From Pseudonocardia ammonioxydans (GTDB lineage Bacteria; Actinomycetota; Actinomycetes; Mycobacteriales; Pseudonocardiaceae), in NCBI RefSeq assembly GCF_900115005.1, contig NZ_FOUY01000010.1:1-64000 (forward strand): DNA of 64,000 nucleotides, written 5' to 3'. This document shows, one piece after another, positions 7,923 through 17,117 of the stretch (position 1 is its first letter; each line of letters starts with the position of its first letter). Made by a program: the position numbers and the translations under genes. Below the pieces are notes generated by a model. The model was not told the origin of the DNA, did not search any database, and was given only the letters and a program-made list of their open reading frames with translations.

Positions 7923-10900
7923 ATGAGCACCGACCACGCGATCGCGGTGGACGACCAGCAGCCCACGCTCGAGGAGATGGCCGACGACGCCGTCGCCCTC
8001 GTCCGGCGCTGGCTGGAGGCGGCCCGGCACGAGCCGGTCGACGCGTCCGCCCGCCGGCTCGCCGGTGTACTGGCCGATCCGAACGGGCTGGCGTTCACCG
8101 TCGGGTTCGTCGACGGCGTGATCCGCCCCGAGGACCCGCGGGCGGCGGCCCGGAACCTGGCGTCGCTGGTGCCGATCGTCCCGCGCTTCCTGCCGTGGCC
8201 GCTGCGTGCCGCCGTCCGGACCGGTGCGGTGGTGGGACGGGTGCTGCCCGGCGTGGTGGTCCCGCTCGCGCAGGCGTCGCTGCGCCGGATGGTGCGCCAC
8301 CTGCTCGTCGACGCCTCCGAGCGCCGGCTCGGCCCGGCGATCGAACGGATCCGCCGCTCCCAGGGCGACGCCCGGCTCAACATCAACCTGCTCGGTGAGG
8401 CGATCCTCGGCGACGACGAGGCGGCCCGCCGGGTCGAGGGCACCCGCGCGCTGCTCCTCCGCGACGACGTCGACTACGTGTCGATCAAGGTATCGTCGAC
8501 CGTGTCGCCGCACGACCCGTGGTCGTTCGACCGGGCGGTCGCCGACGCCGTCGAGGCACTCGCCCCGCTGTACCGGGTGGCCCGCACGGCCCCCGGCGGG
8601 CCGAAGTTCCTCAACCTCGACATGGAGGAGTACAAGGACCTCGACCTCACCCTCGCCGTCTTCACCGCCCTGCTCGACCGGCCCGAGTTCCACGACCTGC
8701 AGGCCGGGATCGTCCTGCAGGCCTACCTGCCCGACGCCCTGTCGGTGATGATCCGGCTGCAGGAGTGGGCCGCGGCCCGGGTCGCCGGCGGCGGCGCGCC
8801 GATCAAGGTCCGGGTGGTCAAGGGCGCCAACCTGCCGATGGAGCAGGTCGACGCGGAGCTGCACGGCTGGCCGCTCGCGACCTGCGGCAGCAAGCAGGAG
8901 TCCGACGCCTCGTACAAGGCCGTGCTCGACTACGCGCTGCGGCCCGAGCACACCGCGGCGGTGCGGATCGGCGTCGCCGGGCACAACCTGTTCGACATCG
9001 CGCTGGCCTGGCTGCTCGCGCAGCGGCGGGATTGCACGGACGGTGTCGAGATCGAGATGCTGCTCGGCATGGCGACCGCGCAGGCTGCGGCCGTCCGCGC
9101 CGACGTCGGTTCGCTGCTGCTCTACACCCCCGTCGTGCACCCGGACGAGTTCGACGTCGCGATCGCCTACCTGATCCGCCGGCTCGAGGAGGGGGCCTCG
9201 TCCGAGAACTACATGTCCGCCGCGTTCGACCTCGACGCCGACCCGGGCCTGTTCGAGCGGGAGAAGCAGCGGTTCCTCGCCTCGGTCGCCGCGATGCCGG
9301 TCGCACCGCCCGCACCGAACCGGGTGCAGGACCGCACGCGTCCGGCGCCGTCGGGTAGGTGGATCGGCGCGGCACCCTTCGTCAACACCCCGGACACCGA
9401 CACCGCGGTCGCGGCGAATCGGGGATGGGGCGCGGCGATCCGCTCCCGGATGCGCGACTCCGCGCTCGGTGAGCGGACCGCCGCCGACGGGGTCGTCACC
9501 TCCCGCGGCGCGCTCGAGGAGCTCGTGACCGGCACCCGGGCGGCGGGCGAGGCGTGGCGCGCGCTCGGCGCCGACGAGCGGGCCACGATCCTGCACCGGG
9601 CCGGGGAGGAGCTCGCCGCCCGGCGCGCCGAGCTGCTGGAGGTCATGGGCTCGGAGTGCGGGAAGCTGCTCGAGCAGGGCGACCCGGAGGTCAGCGAGGC
9701 CATCGACTTCGCGCACTACTACGCCGAGGCCGGCCGCAGGCTCGAGACCGTCGAGGGTGCCCGGTTCGAGCCGCCGCGGCTCACCGTGGTGACCCCGCCG
9801 TGGAACTTCCCGGTCGCCATCCCGGCCGGGTCCACACTGGCCGCGCTCGCCGCCGGGTCACCGGTGGTGCTCAAACCGGCCGACCCCGCGCACCGCTGCG
9901 GTGCCGTGGTGGCCGAGGCGCTGTGGGCGGCCGGGGTCCCGCGCGACGTGCTGCGCTACGTCCGCCTCGACGAGGGCGACCTCGGCCCGGAGCTGATCGC
10001 GCACCCGTCGGTCGAGCGGGTGATCCTCACCGGCGCCTACGAGACCGCCGAGCTGTTCCGCTCGCTGCGGCCCGACCTGCCGCTGCTGGCCGAGACCAGC
10101 GGAAAGAACGCGATCATCGTGACCCCGGCCGCGGACCTCGACCTCGCCGCCCGCGACGTCGCCCGGTCGGCCTTCGGGCACGCCGGTCAGAAGTGCTCGG
10201 CCGCGTCGCTGGTCGTGCTCGTCGGCTCGGTCGCGACCTCGACGCGGTTCCGCCGCCAGCTCGCCGACGCGGTGTCCTCGATGCGGGTCGGTCTGCCCTG
10301 GGAGGAGGGAACCCAGGTCGGCCCGCTGATCGGGCCGGCGCAGGGCGGGCTGCTCTCGGCCCTGACCACGCTCGGCCCCGGGGAGCGCTGGATGATCACC
10401 CCCGAGCGGCTCGACGAGGACGGGACGCTGTGGCGCCCCGGCGTGCGGGAGGGGGTGCGGCCCGGGTCGGAGTACCACCTCACCGAGTACTTCGGACCGG
10501 TGCTCGGGATCATGACCGCGCAGACCCTGGAGGAGGCGGTCGCGCTGGTGAACCGGATCGAGTACGGCCTCACCTCGGGCCTGCACTCGCTGGACCCCGA
10601 CGAGATCGACACCTGGCTGCGCACCGTCGAGGCGGGCAACCTCTACGTGAACCGGGGCATCACCGGCGCGATCGTGCAGCGCCAGCCCTTCGGCGGGTGG
10701 AAGAAGTCCGCCGTCGGCACCGGCGCCAAGGCCGGCGGCCCGAACTACCTGGCCGGGCTCGGTGGGTGGACCGACGCCCCCGTCCCGGCCGGCTCCCCCG
10801 GCGACGCGCTCACCGAGCGGGTGCTGCAGGGCGCCCGCGCGGCCGGGATCGGCGCCGACGACCTGGCCTGGCTGACCGGCGCGCTGGGTACCGATGTCAC

Positions 10901-11405
10901 GGCGTGGCGGGACGAGTTCGGCCTCGCCCGGGACGCGACCGGGCTGACCGGCGAGCACAACGTGCTGCGCTACCACCCGATGCCGGTCACCGTCCGCCAC
11001 GACGGCGGCCGGGCGGTCGAGCTGCTGCGGATCGTCGCGGCCGGAGCACGGGCGTCCGCGCCGGTGACGGTCAGCACCGCCGGCCCGCTGCCCGCCGCGC
11101 TGCACGACGCACTGGTCGCGCTCGGGGCCTCGGTCCGCCACGACGACACCGGTGCCTGGCGCGCGCTCGCCCGCCGGCTCGGCGTCGAGGGCGGCCGGCT
11201 CCGGCTGGTCGGCGCCCCGGCCGACGAGGTCACCGCCGTCACCGGTGGCTCGCCCGCGCTGGCCGTGTACGACGGCCCGGTCGTCGGCGCGGGCCGGGTC
11301 GAGCTGCTGACCTTCCTGCGCGAGCAGGCCGTCTCGGTGACCGCGCACCGGTTCGGGACCCCGCACCCCCACGCCGTACCGGCCGTCGTGCCGGCCCACC
11401 ACTGA
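7923..11405 (+). CDS. putA: Bifunctional proline dehydrogenase / pyrroline-5-carboxylate dehydrogenase
   Basis: The 1160-residue protein oxidises proline to glutamate in two steps. The first half is the FAD-dependent proline dehydrogenase barrel, with YVSIKVSSTVSPHDPW, FLNLDMEEYKDLDLT, IVLQAYLPDAL and KVRVVKGANLPMEQ. The second half is an NAD-dependent aldehyde dehydrogenase: TPPWNFPVAIPAGS binds the nucleotide, GHAGQKCSAAS carries the catalytic Cys758, and EYFGPVLGIM is the conserved C-terminal motif. About 150 extra residues follow, as in other actinobacterial PutA proteins. There is no ribbon-helix-helix DNA-binding domain, so regulation should come from the divergent LysR protein. The ATG at 7923 follows GGGGAGAGG. 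putP lies 31 bases downstream. Confidence 0.95.
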   Translation: MSTDHAIAVDDQQPTLEEMADDAVALVRRWLEAARHEPVDASARRLAGVLADPNGLAFTVGFVDGVIRPEDPRAAARNLASLVPIVPRFLPWPLRAAVRTGAVVGRVLPGVVVPLAQASLRRMVRHLLVDASERRLGPAIERIRRSQGDARLNINLLGEAILGDDEAARRVEGTRALLLRDDVDYVSIKVSSTVSPHDPWSFDRAVADAVEALAPLYRVARTAPGGPKFLNLDMEEYKDLDLTLAVFTALLDRPEFHDLQAGIVLQAYLPDALSVMIRLQEWAAARVAGGGAPIKVRVVKGANLPMEQVDAELHGWPLATCGSKQESDASYKAVLDYALRPEHTAAVRIGVAGHNLFDIALAWLLAQRRDCTDGVEIEMLLGMATAQAAAVRADVGSLLLYTPVVHPDEFDVAIAYLIRRLEEGASSENYMSAAFDLDADPGLFEREKQRFLASVAAMPVAPPAPNRVQDRTRPAPSGRWIGAAPFVNTPDTDTAVAANRGWGAAIRSRMRDSALGERTAADGVVTSRGALEELVTGTRAAGEAWRALGADERATILHRAGEELAARRAELLEVMGSECGKLLEQGDPEVSEAIDFAHYYAEAGRRLETVEGARFEPPRLTVVTPPWNFPVAIPAGSTLAALAAGSPVVLKPADPAHRCGAVVAEALWAAGVPRDVLRYVRLDEGDLGPELIAHPSVERVILTGAYETAELFRSLRPDLPLLAETSGKNAIIVTPAADLDLAARDVARSAFGHAGQKCSAASLVVLVGSVATSTRFRRQLADAVSSMRVGLPWEEGTQVGPLIGPAQGGLLSALTTLGPGERWMITPERLDEDGTLWRPGVREGVRPGSEYHLTEYFGPVLGIMTAQTLEEAVALVNRIEYGLTSGLHSLDPDEIDTWLRTVEAGNLYVNRGITGAIVQRQPFGGWKKSAVGTGAKAGGPNYLAGLGGWTDAPVPAGSPGDALTERVLQGARAAGIGADDLAWLTGALGTDVTAWRDEFGLARDATGLTGEHNVLRYHPMPVTVRHDGGRAVELLRIVAAGARASAPVTVSTAGPLPAALHDALVALGASVRHDDTGAWRALARRLGVEGGRLRLVGAPADEVTAVTGGSPALAVYDGPVVGAGRVELLTFLREQAVSVTAHRFGTPHPHAVPAVVPAHH

Positions 11406-11436
11406 CCCCCTGCCGGAACGAGCACAGGAGCTCCCG

Positions 11437-12948
11437 ATGCCGGACCAGACCTTCCAGATCAGTGCACTCGTCGTCTACTTCGCCGTGATGATCGGCATCG
11501 GCTGGTACGCCTACCGGCAGACCAGCGACCACGAGGGCTACATGCTGGCCGGGCGGCAGCTCCCACCCGGGACGGCGGCCCTGAGCGCCGGGGCGTCGGA
11601 CATGTCCGGCTGGCTGATGATGGGTCTGCCCGGGGCGATCTACGCCGCCGGCCTGGTCGAGGCGTGGATCGCCATCGGCCTGACCGCCGGGGCGTACCTC
11701 AACTGGCGCTACGTCGCCCCGCGGCTGCGCTCCTACACCGAGGTCGCCCGGAACTCGATCACGATTCCGAGCTTCTTCGAGAATCGCCTGCACGACACCT
11801 CGCGCAGCCTGCGGGTCGCCTCGGGGGCCATCGTCCTGGTGTTCTTCACCTTCTACGTCTCGTCCATGCTGGTCGCCGGGGGTGAGTTCTTCGGGCTCGC
11901 GTTCGGTGGCTCGTACCTGACCGGCATGCTGATCGTCGCCGTCGTGACCGTGGCCTACACCGTGATCGGCGGCTTCCTCGGGGCGTCGCTGACCGACGTC
12001 GTGCAGGGCGTGATGATGATGCTGGCACTGCTGGTCGTGCCGGTCGTCGCCATCGGTGCGATCGGCGGGCCGGGCGAGACCCTCGCGGGGGTCCGCGAGA
12101 TCGACCCCGCGCGGCTGTCGCTGCTGGGCGGGGAGGCGCTGTCGGCCACGACCCTGCTCGGCGTCGTCTCCGCCGCGGCCTGGGGCCTGGGCTACTTCGG
12201 CCAGCCGCACATCATCGTGCGGTTCATGGCCATGCGCGACGCCGCCTCCGCCACCGCGGCGCGCCGGATCGGGATCAGCTGGATGGCCGTCTCCCTGCTC
12301 GGGGCGGTCGCCTGCGGGCTCGTCGGCATCGCGTTCTTCCACCGCACCGGGAACACGCTGGACAACCCGGAGCTGGTGGTGCTGGCGATGTCGCAGATCC
12401 TGCTGCACCCGCTGGTGGTCGGGTTCGTGTTCGCGGCGGTCCTGGCCGCGATCATGAGCACGGTGTCCAGCCAGCTGATCGTCAGCTCCTCGGCGTTCGT
12501 CGAGGACCTGTACAAGGTCTTCGGCCGGGAGACCTCGCCGCGCACTCTGATGCTGCTCGGCCGGGTGTGCGTGGTGGGGGTCGCGGTGATCGCCGGCCTG
12601 CTCGCGCTCGACCCCAGCGACACCATCCTCGACCTGGTCGGCTTCGCCTGGGCAGGCTTCGGTGCATCGTTCGGGCCGGCGATCCTGCTGTGCCTGTTCT
12701 GGCGCCGGCTCACCAACTGGGGCGCGCTGACCGGGATGGTCGCCGGCGCGGTGACGGTCTTCGCCTGGGACTCCTTCGGTCCCGAGATCGCGGGCACCGA
12801 GCTGTACGAGATCATCCCCGGGTTCGCGGTGAATCTGCTGTTCGCCGTCGTCGTGAGCCGGCTGACCTGGACCGCGAACGAGGAGATCGACCGCGAGTTC
12901 GACGCGGCGGTCGAGGGCTCCGGGGCCCGGAAGGCCGTCGCCTCCTGA
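11437..12948 (+). CDS. putP: Sodium/proline symporter
   Basis: The 503-residue protein has the sodium:solute symporter fold with about 13 membrane helices. Signature segments include AGASDMSGWLMMGLPGAIYA, the SSF motif around GFLGASLTDVVQGVMM, and GYFGQPHIIVRFMA, all typical of PutP. It imports proline with Na+ and is translated from an ATG with CAGGAG at the proper spacing, 31 bases after putA. This makes a putA-putP operon under the divergent LysR regulator. Confidence 0.92.
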   Translation: MPDQTFQISALVVYFAVMIGIGWYAYRQTSDHEGYMLAGRQLPPGTAALSAGASDMSGWLMMGLPGAIYAAGLVEAWIAIGLTAGAYLNWRYVAPRLRSYTEVARNSITIPSFFENRLHDTSRSLRVASGAIVLVFFTFYVSSMLVAGGEFFGLAFGGSYLTGMLIVAVVTVAYTVIGGFLGASLTDVVQGVMMMLALLVVPVVAIGAIGGPGETLAGVREIDPARLSLLGGEALSATTLLGVVSAAAWGLGYFGQPHIIVRFMAMRDAASATAARRIGISWMAVSLLGAVACGLVGIAFFHRTGNTLDNPELVVLAMSQILLHPLVVGFVFAAVLAAIMSTVSSQLIVSSSAFVEDLYKVFGRETSPRTLMLLGRVCVVGVAVIAGLLALDPSDTILDLVGFAWAGFGASFGPAILLCLFWRRLTNWGALTGMVAGAVTVFAWDSFGPEIAGTELYEIIPGFAVNLLFAVVVSRLTWTANEEIDREFDAAVEGSGARKAVAS

Positions 12949-12951
12949 GCG

Positions 12952-12989
12952 CCGTTCCGAACGGCCGCGCACCCGGGATCACCCCGGGA
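12952..12989 (+). terminator. Hairpins after putP
   Basis: CCGTTC-C-GAACGG (12952-12964) and CCCGGG-ATCAC-CCCGGG (12972-12988) follow the putP stop within 40 bases. The second hairpin overlaps a copy of the recurring TCACC...GGTGA motif at 12979-12995, so the two functions cannot be separated by sequence alone. Confidence 0.45.
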
Positions 12990-12995
12990 AGGTGA
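12979..12995. promoter_or_regulatory. Copy of the recurring TCACC(N7)GGTGA motif
   Basis: TCACCCCGGGAAGGTGA ends 36 bases before the GTG of the AI-2E-like transporter gene. It matches the consensus TCACCCGG-N-CCGGGTGA at both outer arms. Confidence 0.4.
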
Positions 12996-13031
12996 GGCCG
13001 GGGCCCCGCACCTTCCCTACCGTCCCGCCCC

Positions 13032-14264
13032 GTGAGCTCGTCCACCGTGGTCCCGCGCCGGCCGGCACCCGGGAGCCGTGCGCCCCTCGTGCCACGCACC
13101 CTGGTCATCCTTCTCGGCGCGGCGTCCATGGTGATCGTCCTGACCGGGGCACGGGCGGTGGCGTGGCTGATCGGCCCGGCGGCCCTCGCCCTGATCATCG
13201 TGATCGCGATCGCGCCGCTCCGCACCCGGTTGCACCGCCTGGGCTGGCCGGGCTGGGCGAGCACGCTGGTGCTCGTCGTGGCCATCTACGCGATCATGAT
13301 CGGGCTCGCGCTGGGCATCATCGTCTCGATCGCCCAGCTCGCCACCGAGCTGCCGCGCTACACCGGCCAGGCCACCGCGATGCTCCACTCGAGCTCGGCC
13401 CGGCTCGCCGAGCTGGGCATCGGTCCGGAACAGATCGCGGCAGCGCGCGAGTCGCTGGACCCCGGCAAGGTGGCCGCACTGCTGGGCTCCCTGCTCAGCA
13501 GCGTGGCGGGGCTGGCCTCCAACCTGGTCTTCCTCCTGGCCCTGCTGCTGTTCCTGGCGCTCGAGGCCTCCGGGGCCGGCGAACGCCTCGCGTCGATCGC
13601 CGTCGACCGGGAACCCGTCGCCGACGCCCTGCAGCGGTTCGCGCACGGGTCCCGGCAGTACCTGATCGTGACCACGGTCTTCGGACTGATCGTCGCGGTG
13701 CTCGACACGATCGCGCTGGCCCTGCTGGGCGTCCCGCTCGCCGTCACCTGGGGCCTGCTGGCCTTCATCACCAACTACATCCCCAACGTCGGCTTCGTCA
13801 TCGGCGTCGTGCCGCCCGCGCTGCTGGCGCTGTTCGTCGGCGGGCCGGGGCTGGCGGTCACCGTGATCGTCGTCTACATGGTGCTGAACTTCGTCGTGCA
13901 GTCACTGATCCAGCCGCGTTTCATCGGGGACGCGGTGGGCCTCTCGGTCACCGTGACGTTCGTGTCCCTGATGTTCTGGGCCTGGCTCCTCGGTGCGCTC
14001 GGCGCGATCCTCGCCGTCCCGCTGACGCTGTTCTGCAAGGCCGTGCTGGTCGACATCGACCCGCGGGTCGGCTGGGCCGACGCGCTGCTGCGCTCGACCC
14101 CGGGCGCCACCGAGCCCGATCACGAGCCCGCCGAGCCCGATCAGCGAACCGTCGCGCCGCGCGACCGGACGAGCTCGGAGCTGACGACCGCGGACCCGAC
14201 CAGCAGCAGCCCGAGCACCAGCAGCCAGGAGAGCACCGCCACCGCGACCCCCACCGTGCCGTAG
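13032..14264 (+). CDS. AI-2E-family (PerM-like) membrane transporter
   Basis: The 410-residue protein has the AI-2E/PerM topology. Two N-terminal helices are followed by a further pair, then an amphipathic soluble stretch (about 110-165) and a C-terminal helix cluster. The cluster includes LLAFITNYIPNVGFVIGVVP, the family's best conserved motif, and LIQPRFIGDAVGLS. The family exports diverse solutes or acts as Na+/H+ antiporters; the name does not imply quorum sensing here. The last ~45 residues are a Ser/Thr/Pro-rich tail that is coded antisense to the end of the YihY gene over 124 bases. GTG at 13032 lacks a clear Shine-Dalgarno, so the start is less certain. Confidence 0.85.
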   Translation: MSSSTVVPRRPAPGSRAPLVPRTLVILLGAASMVIVLTGARAVAWLIGPAALALIIVIAIAPLRTRLHRLGWPGWASTLVLVVAIYAIMIGLALGIIVSIAQLATELPRYTGQATAMLHSSSARLAELGIGPEQIAAARESLDPGKVAALLGSLLSSVAGLASNLVFLLALLLFLALEASGAGERLASIAVDREPVADALQRFAHGSRQYLIVTTVFGLIVAVLDTIALALLGVPLAVTWGLLAFITNYIPNVGFVIGVVPPALLALFVGGPGLAVTVIVVYMVLNFVVQSLIQPRFIGDAVGLSVTVTFVSLMFWAWLLGALGAILAVPLTLFCKAVLVDIDPRVGWADALLRSTPGATEPDHEPAEPDQRTVAPRDRTSSELTTADPTSSSPSTSSQESTATATPTVP

Positions 14265-14938
14265 CGCGCGGCGTCGCGGCCCACGGCCACCGGGAGGTAG
14301 AGCCCCGAGGCCATATTCACGACCTGGCCGGTGCCGGTGAGGGCCGCGCCGGGCAGCAGCGTCCACCATCCGATGCGGCCGCCGAGCAGCAGGAACAGGA
14401 TCGGCCACCACAGCAGCACCGCCGCCACCGCCCGCACGAGCAGCCCGGCCCAGGAGTCGTTCAGGATCCCGGCGAACACCGGCCCGAGGCAGGCGAGCAG
14501 GGTGAACTCACCGACCAGGGCGACCGCGGCGAGCAGGCCGTACACGTACCCGCGTCCCCCGCGGGGCGGCAGCTCCCAGGACGCCTGGTACACCCGCTGC
14601 AGGGTCCGGGTGAAGCCCAGGACCGACAGCACCAGCAGGACCATCCCGAGCACGGTCAGCGGCTGCACCCCCGGCGGCTGCGTGTACAGCTCGGACAGCG
14701 CCGCCCCCGCCTGCCCGGAGGGGTCCAGACCGGACACGAGCCCGCGGGTGGCCGCACCGTCCGACGGGTCGAGCGCGGCCACGGTCATGACGAGCGGGGC
14801 GAGTGCGACGAACGCCTGCGCCGACAACGCGAGGGCACGGTCGTACCCGCCGATCGCGGTCATCCGCCGGAACACGCGCAGCGGGACCGCGTCGCCGTGG
14901 CGCAGCAGCACGCGGTCGTAGCGGTCGCGCAGGGACAC
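14141..14938 (-). CDS. YihY/BrkB-family membrane protein
   Basis: The 265-residue protein has about six membrane helices with the YihY-type pattern: a first segment AQAFVALAPLVMTVAAL, then SVLGFTRTLQRVYQASWELP, and the late segment FLLLGGRIGWWTLLPGAALT. The family was once called RNase BN but is now regarded as integral membrane proteins of unclear role, often in stress regulons. The GTG at 14938 lies 9 bases after the DUF2252 stop on the same strand, so it is the last gene of a NUDIX-DUF2252-YihY transcription unit. Its 3' end overlaps the convergent AI-2E gene. Confidence 0.85.
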   Translation of the reverse strand: MSLRDRYDRVLLRHGDAVPLRVFRRMTAIGGYDRALALSAQAFVALAPLVMTVAALDPSDGAATRGLVSGLDPSGQAGAALSELYTQPPGVQPLTVLGMVLLVLSVLGFTRTLQRVYQASWELPPRGGRGYVYGLLAAVALVGEFTLLACLGPVFAGILNDSWAGLLVRAVAAVLLWWPILFLLLGGRIGWWTLLPGAALTGTGQVVNMASGLYLPVAVGRDAARYGTVGVAVAVLSWLLVLGLLLVGSAVVSSELVRSRGATVR

Positions 14939-14947
14939 CCGCGACGC

Positions 14948-16384
14948 CTACCCGCCCGTGGGGTCCGCGGCGATCCGGCCGTCGTCGATCGCCGCCACCA
15001 GGTCGCGGTGGTCACGCTCGTTGCGGTCGGCGTAGACCCGGGCGAACTCCGCCACCGCCCGGTCGAAGACGGGGCCGGAACCGAGGTAGGCGGCGATGGC
15101 GATGCGGTCACCGGAACGCGCGTGCGCCTTGGCCAGGGTCCAGCCGCACAGCTCGCCGTAGACCTGCAGCTCCCGCGGGCCCATCGACCCGATGTCCGCG
15201 GAACCCTTCCAGTCCCGCAGCTGCCGCAGGTGGAAGTCGCGGTCGCGACCGTCGAAGCCCTCCGCCCGCACCCAGCTGAGGAAGATGTCGCCGACGGTCT
15301 GGACGAGCCGCTGCCCGACGACGATGCGCTCACCGTTGTTGCCGAACCCGCTCGGCCCGAGGAACCGTTCCAGGACCGACGGGCCGGCCTCCTTCGCCTG
15401 CAGGAACAGCGCGTCGTCGGGGTCGTCCCCGAGCAGCAGGACCATGTACGTGCGGGTGCCGACGCTGCCGACACCGACGACCTTGCGGGCGACGTCGACC
15501 AGCCGGTACCGGTCGAGCAGGACCCGCCGATCCGGCTCCAGGTTCGCCCGGTAGCGATCGAGGACCCGCTGCAGGCCCTGTGCCACGTCGGCACCGTCCA
15601 CGACCAGGTCACGGACCGGGGTGATCAGCGGCGGGGCCGCGGCGATGCACGGCCGGCCGTCGCGGACGCCGGCGAACCGTCCGAGCGATCCCAGGTGGTC
15701 GCGGGTGTAGGCCTTGGCGATGGTGCCGCGCAGCTTCGCGCGCCGGGCCCCGGAGAGGCGGGGTGCCAGCCCGGCCTGCAGCGTGGCGACGTCGCCCAGG
15801 GCGTACCAGACCTCCAGCGCGGGGCGTCGGGCGAAGTCGCGCATCGCGTGCCGGTACGCCGCCACCGCGGCGACGACGATGTCCCGGCGCCGCCCCGCCC
15901 CGACGTCGTTGTCGCGCCCGGCGACCTCCAGGCTCGCCGCGAGCCGCTTCACGTCCCACTCCCAGGGCCCGGGGGCGGTCTCGTCGAAGTCGTTGATGTC
16001 GAAGATCAGGCGCCGCTCGGGGGAGCCGAACATCCCGAAGTTGCCCAGGTGGGCGTCCCCGCACAGCTGGGCGGTCAGCCCGGTCCGGGGCGTGCCGGCG
16101 AGGTCGCTCGCCATCGGGAGCGCCGCACCCCGGAAGTAGCTGAACGCCGAGGCGGCCATCCGGCCGTAGCGGAGCGGAACCAGTTCCGGCACCCGCTCGG
16201 CGTCCTGTCCGGCCAGCAGGGTCAGCGGATCCGGGCACGCGGGATCCCGGACGAACTCCGCGTGGCTGCCCCGGGGCGTCCCGCGACGCGCCGCCTTCCC
16301 GTACGCCGCGCGCTGCTCCCGCGTCGGTGACGGGACCTCGCCGATCGCACGGGCGTCCCTGCCTCGTGCGGCGTCTACCGCCAT
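14948..16384 (-). CDS. DUF2252 protein
   Basis: The 478-residue protein shows the DUF2252 hallmarks CGDAHLGNFGMFGSPERR and LIFDINDFDETAPGPWEWD. These resemble the catalytic loop and metal-binding motif of aminoglycoside-phosphotransferase/kinase folds. Further family motifs are VVGVGSVGTRTYMVLLLG and LCGWTLAKAHARSGD. The length is standard for the family. The cellular substrate is unknown. The ATG at 16384 lies 24 bases after the NUDIX gene on the same strand, and the YihY gene follows, making a three-gene unit in a stress-type island. Confidence 0.9.
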   Translation of the reverse strand: MAVDAARGRDARAIGEVPSPTREQRAAYGKAARRGTPRGSHAEFVRDPACPDPLTLLAGQDAERVPELVPLRYGRMAASAFSYFRGAALPMASDLAGTPRTGLTAQLCGDAHLGNFGMFGSPERRLIFDINDFDETAPGPWEWDVKRLAASLEVAGRDNDVGAGRRRDIVVAAVAAYRHAMRDFARRPALEVWYALGDVATLQAGLAPRLSGARRAKLRGTIAKAYTRDHLGSLGRFAGVRDGRPCIAAAPPLITPVRDLVVDGADVAQGLQRVLDRYRANLEPDRRVLLDRYRLVDVARKVVGVGSVGTRTYMVLLLGDDPDDALFLQAKEAGPSVLERFLGPSGFGNNGERIVVGQRLVQTVGDIFLSWVRAEGFDGRDRDFHLRQLRDWKGSADIGSMGPRELQVYGELCGWTLAKAHARSGDRIAIAAYLGSGPVFDRAVAEFARVYADRNERDHRDLVAAIDDGRIAADPTGG

Positions 16385-16408
16385 CGGTGCACCTCCGGTC
16401 CGCCGCGC

Positions 16409-16906
16409 TCAGTCCAGGTACGGGTCGGGTGCCCCGGACAGCGCCGCCGCGACCCACTGGCCCGCGCCGGGCTCGACCGGGAGCGTCGCGACGTCCGCCG
16501 GGTCGAACCAGGCCGCGGCGACGGTCTCGTGCCGGTCCGGTCGCGGCTCCCCGCGCACGTGCCAGGCGTGCAGGCACACCACGAACTGCTGGCGGACCTC
16601 CTCGCCGGTCGCGCTGACCACCACGAGCTCCGGGTCGGTGAACAACCCGACGACCCCGGTGACCCGCACCAGTACCCCCGCCTCCTCCACGGTCTCCCGG
16701 ACCGCCGCGGTGAGCAGGCTCTCCCCGACGTCGACCCGGCCGCCGGGCAGCTCCCACATCCCGCTGTCCACCCGGCGCACGAGCAGCAGCCGGCTCCGGT
16801 CGTCCCGCGCGGCGACGAACACCGACGGGGTCACGACGGTCGCGGGCGGGGCCGAGCGGTCGTGGAAGTGCACCCGCCGGACGGGCATCGGGATCGTTCC
16901 GCTCAT
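16409..16906 (-). CDS. NUDIX hydrolase
   Basis: The 165-residue protein carries a complete NUDIX box (GGRVDVGESLLTAAVRETVE followed by EAGV) inside a typical alpha/beta/alpha fold, with LLVRRVDSGMWELPGG just before it. The fold hydrolyses nucleoside diphosphates linked to another moiety; the substrate is not predictable. ATG 16906 is chosen because it is preceded by a G-rich site and the residues upstream are non-conserved Cys/Arg-rich. First gene of the NUDIX-DUF2252-YihY unit and divergent from the diacylglycerol-kinase-like gene. Confidence 0.85.
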   Translation of the reverse strand: MSGTIPMPVRRVHFHDRSAPPATVVTPSVFVAARDDRSRLLLVRRVDSGMWELPGGRVDVGESLLTAAVRETVEEAGVLVRVTGVVGLFTDPELVVVSATGEEVRQQFVVCLHAWHVRGEPRPDRHETVAAAWFDPADVATLPVEPGAGQWVAAALSGAPDPYLD

Positions 16907-16996
16907 CCTGCACCCCCGTCTCCCGCACCCCGGAGAGCAGGATCGGCCACCCGGTCGCCCCGGCACATCCCCTGGACGGGGTGACCCGGTGCGGAG

Positions 16997-17013
16997 TCAT
17001 CCGGGCCGGGTGA
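16997..17013. promoter_or_regulatory. Copy of the recurring TCACCCGG palindrome
   Basis: TCATCCGGGCCGGGTGA, one mismatch from a perfect 8+1+8 palindrome, lies between the divergent NUDIX and diacylglycerol-kinase-like genes, where no terminator is expected. A half site GGGGTGA occurs 20 bases upstream. Confidence 0.55.
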
Positions 17014-17117
17014 CGCGACGGGGCACGGGACGGGCCACGGTCGAGGTGCCCGGCCGGAGGAGTGCCCGTGTCGAGGAAGTGCCCGTTGCGAGGAAGTGCC
17101 CCGTAGGAGTGATTGCC

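Noticed and set aside
13032-14264. Quorum-sensing role for the AI-2E-family protein
   Set aside because: The family name is historical; no luxS or AI-2 genes are in the window and members transport other solutes.
12992-16330. Very long plus-strand open frame opposite and out of frame with the AI-2E, YihY and DUF2252 genes
   Set aside because: Composition is Arg/Pro/Gly-rich with no domain, while the other strand or frame codes recognisable families; it is a by-product of high GC.
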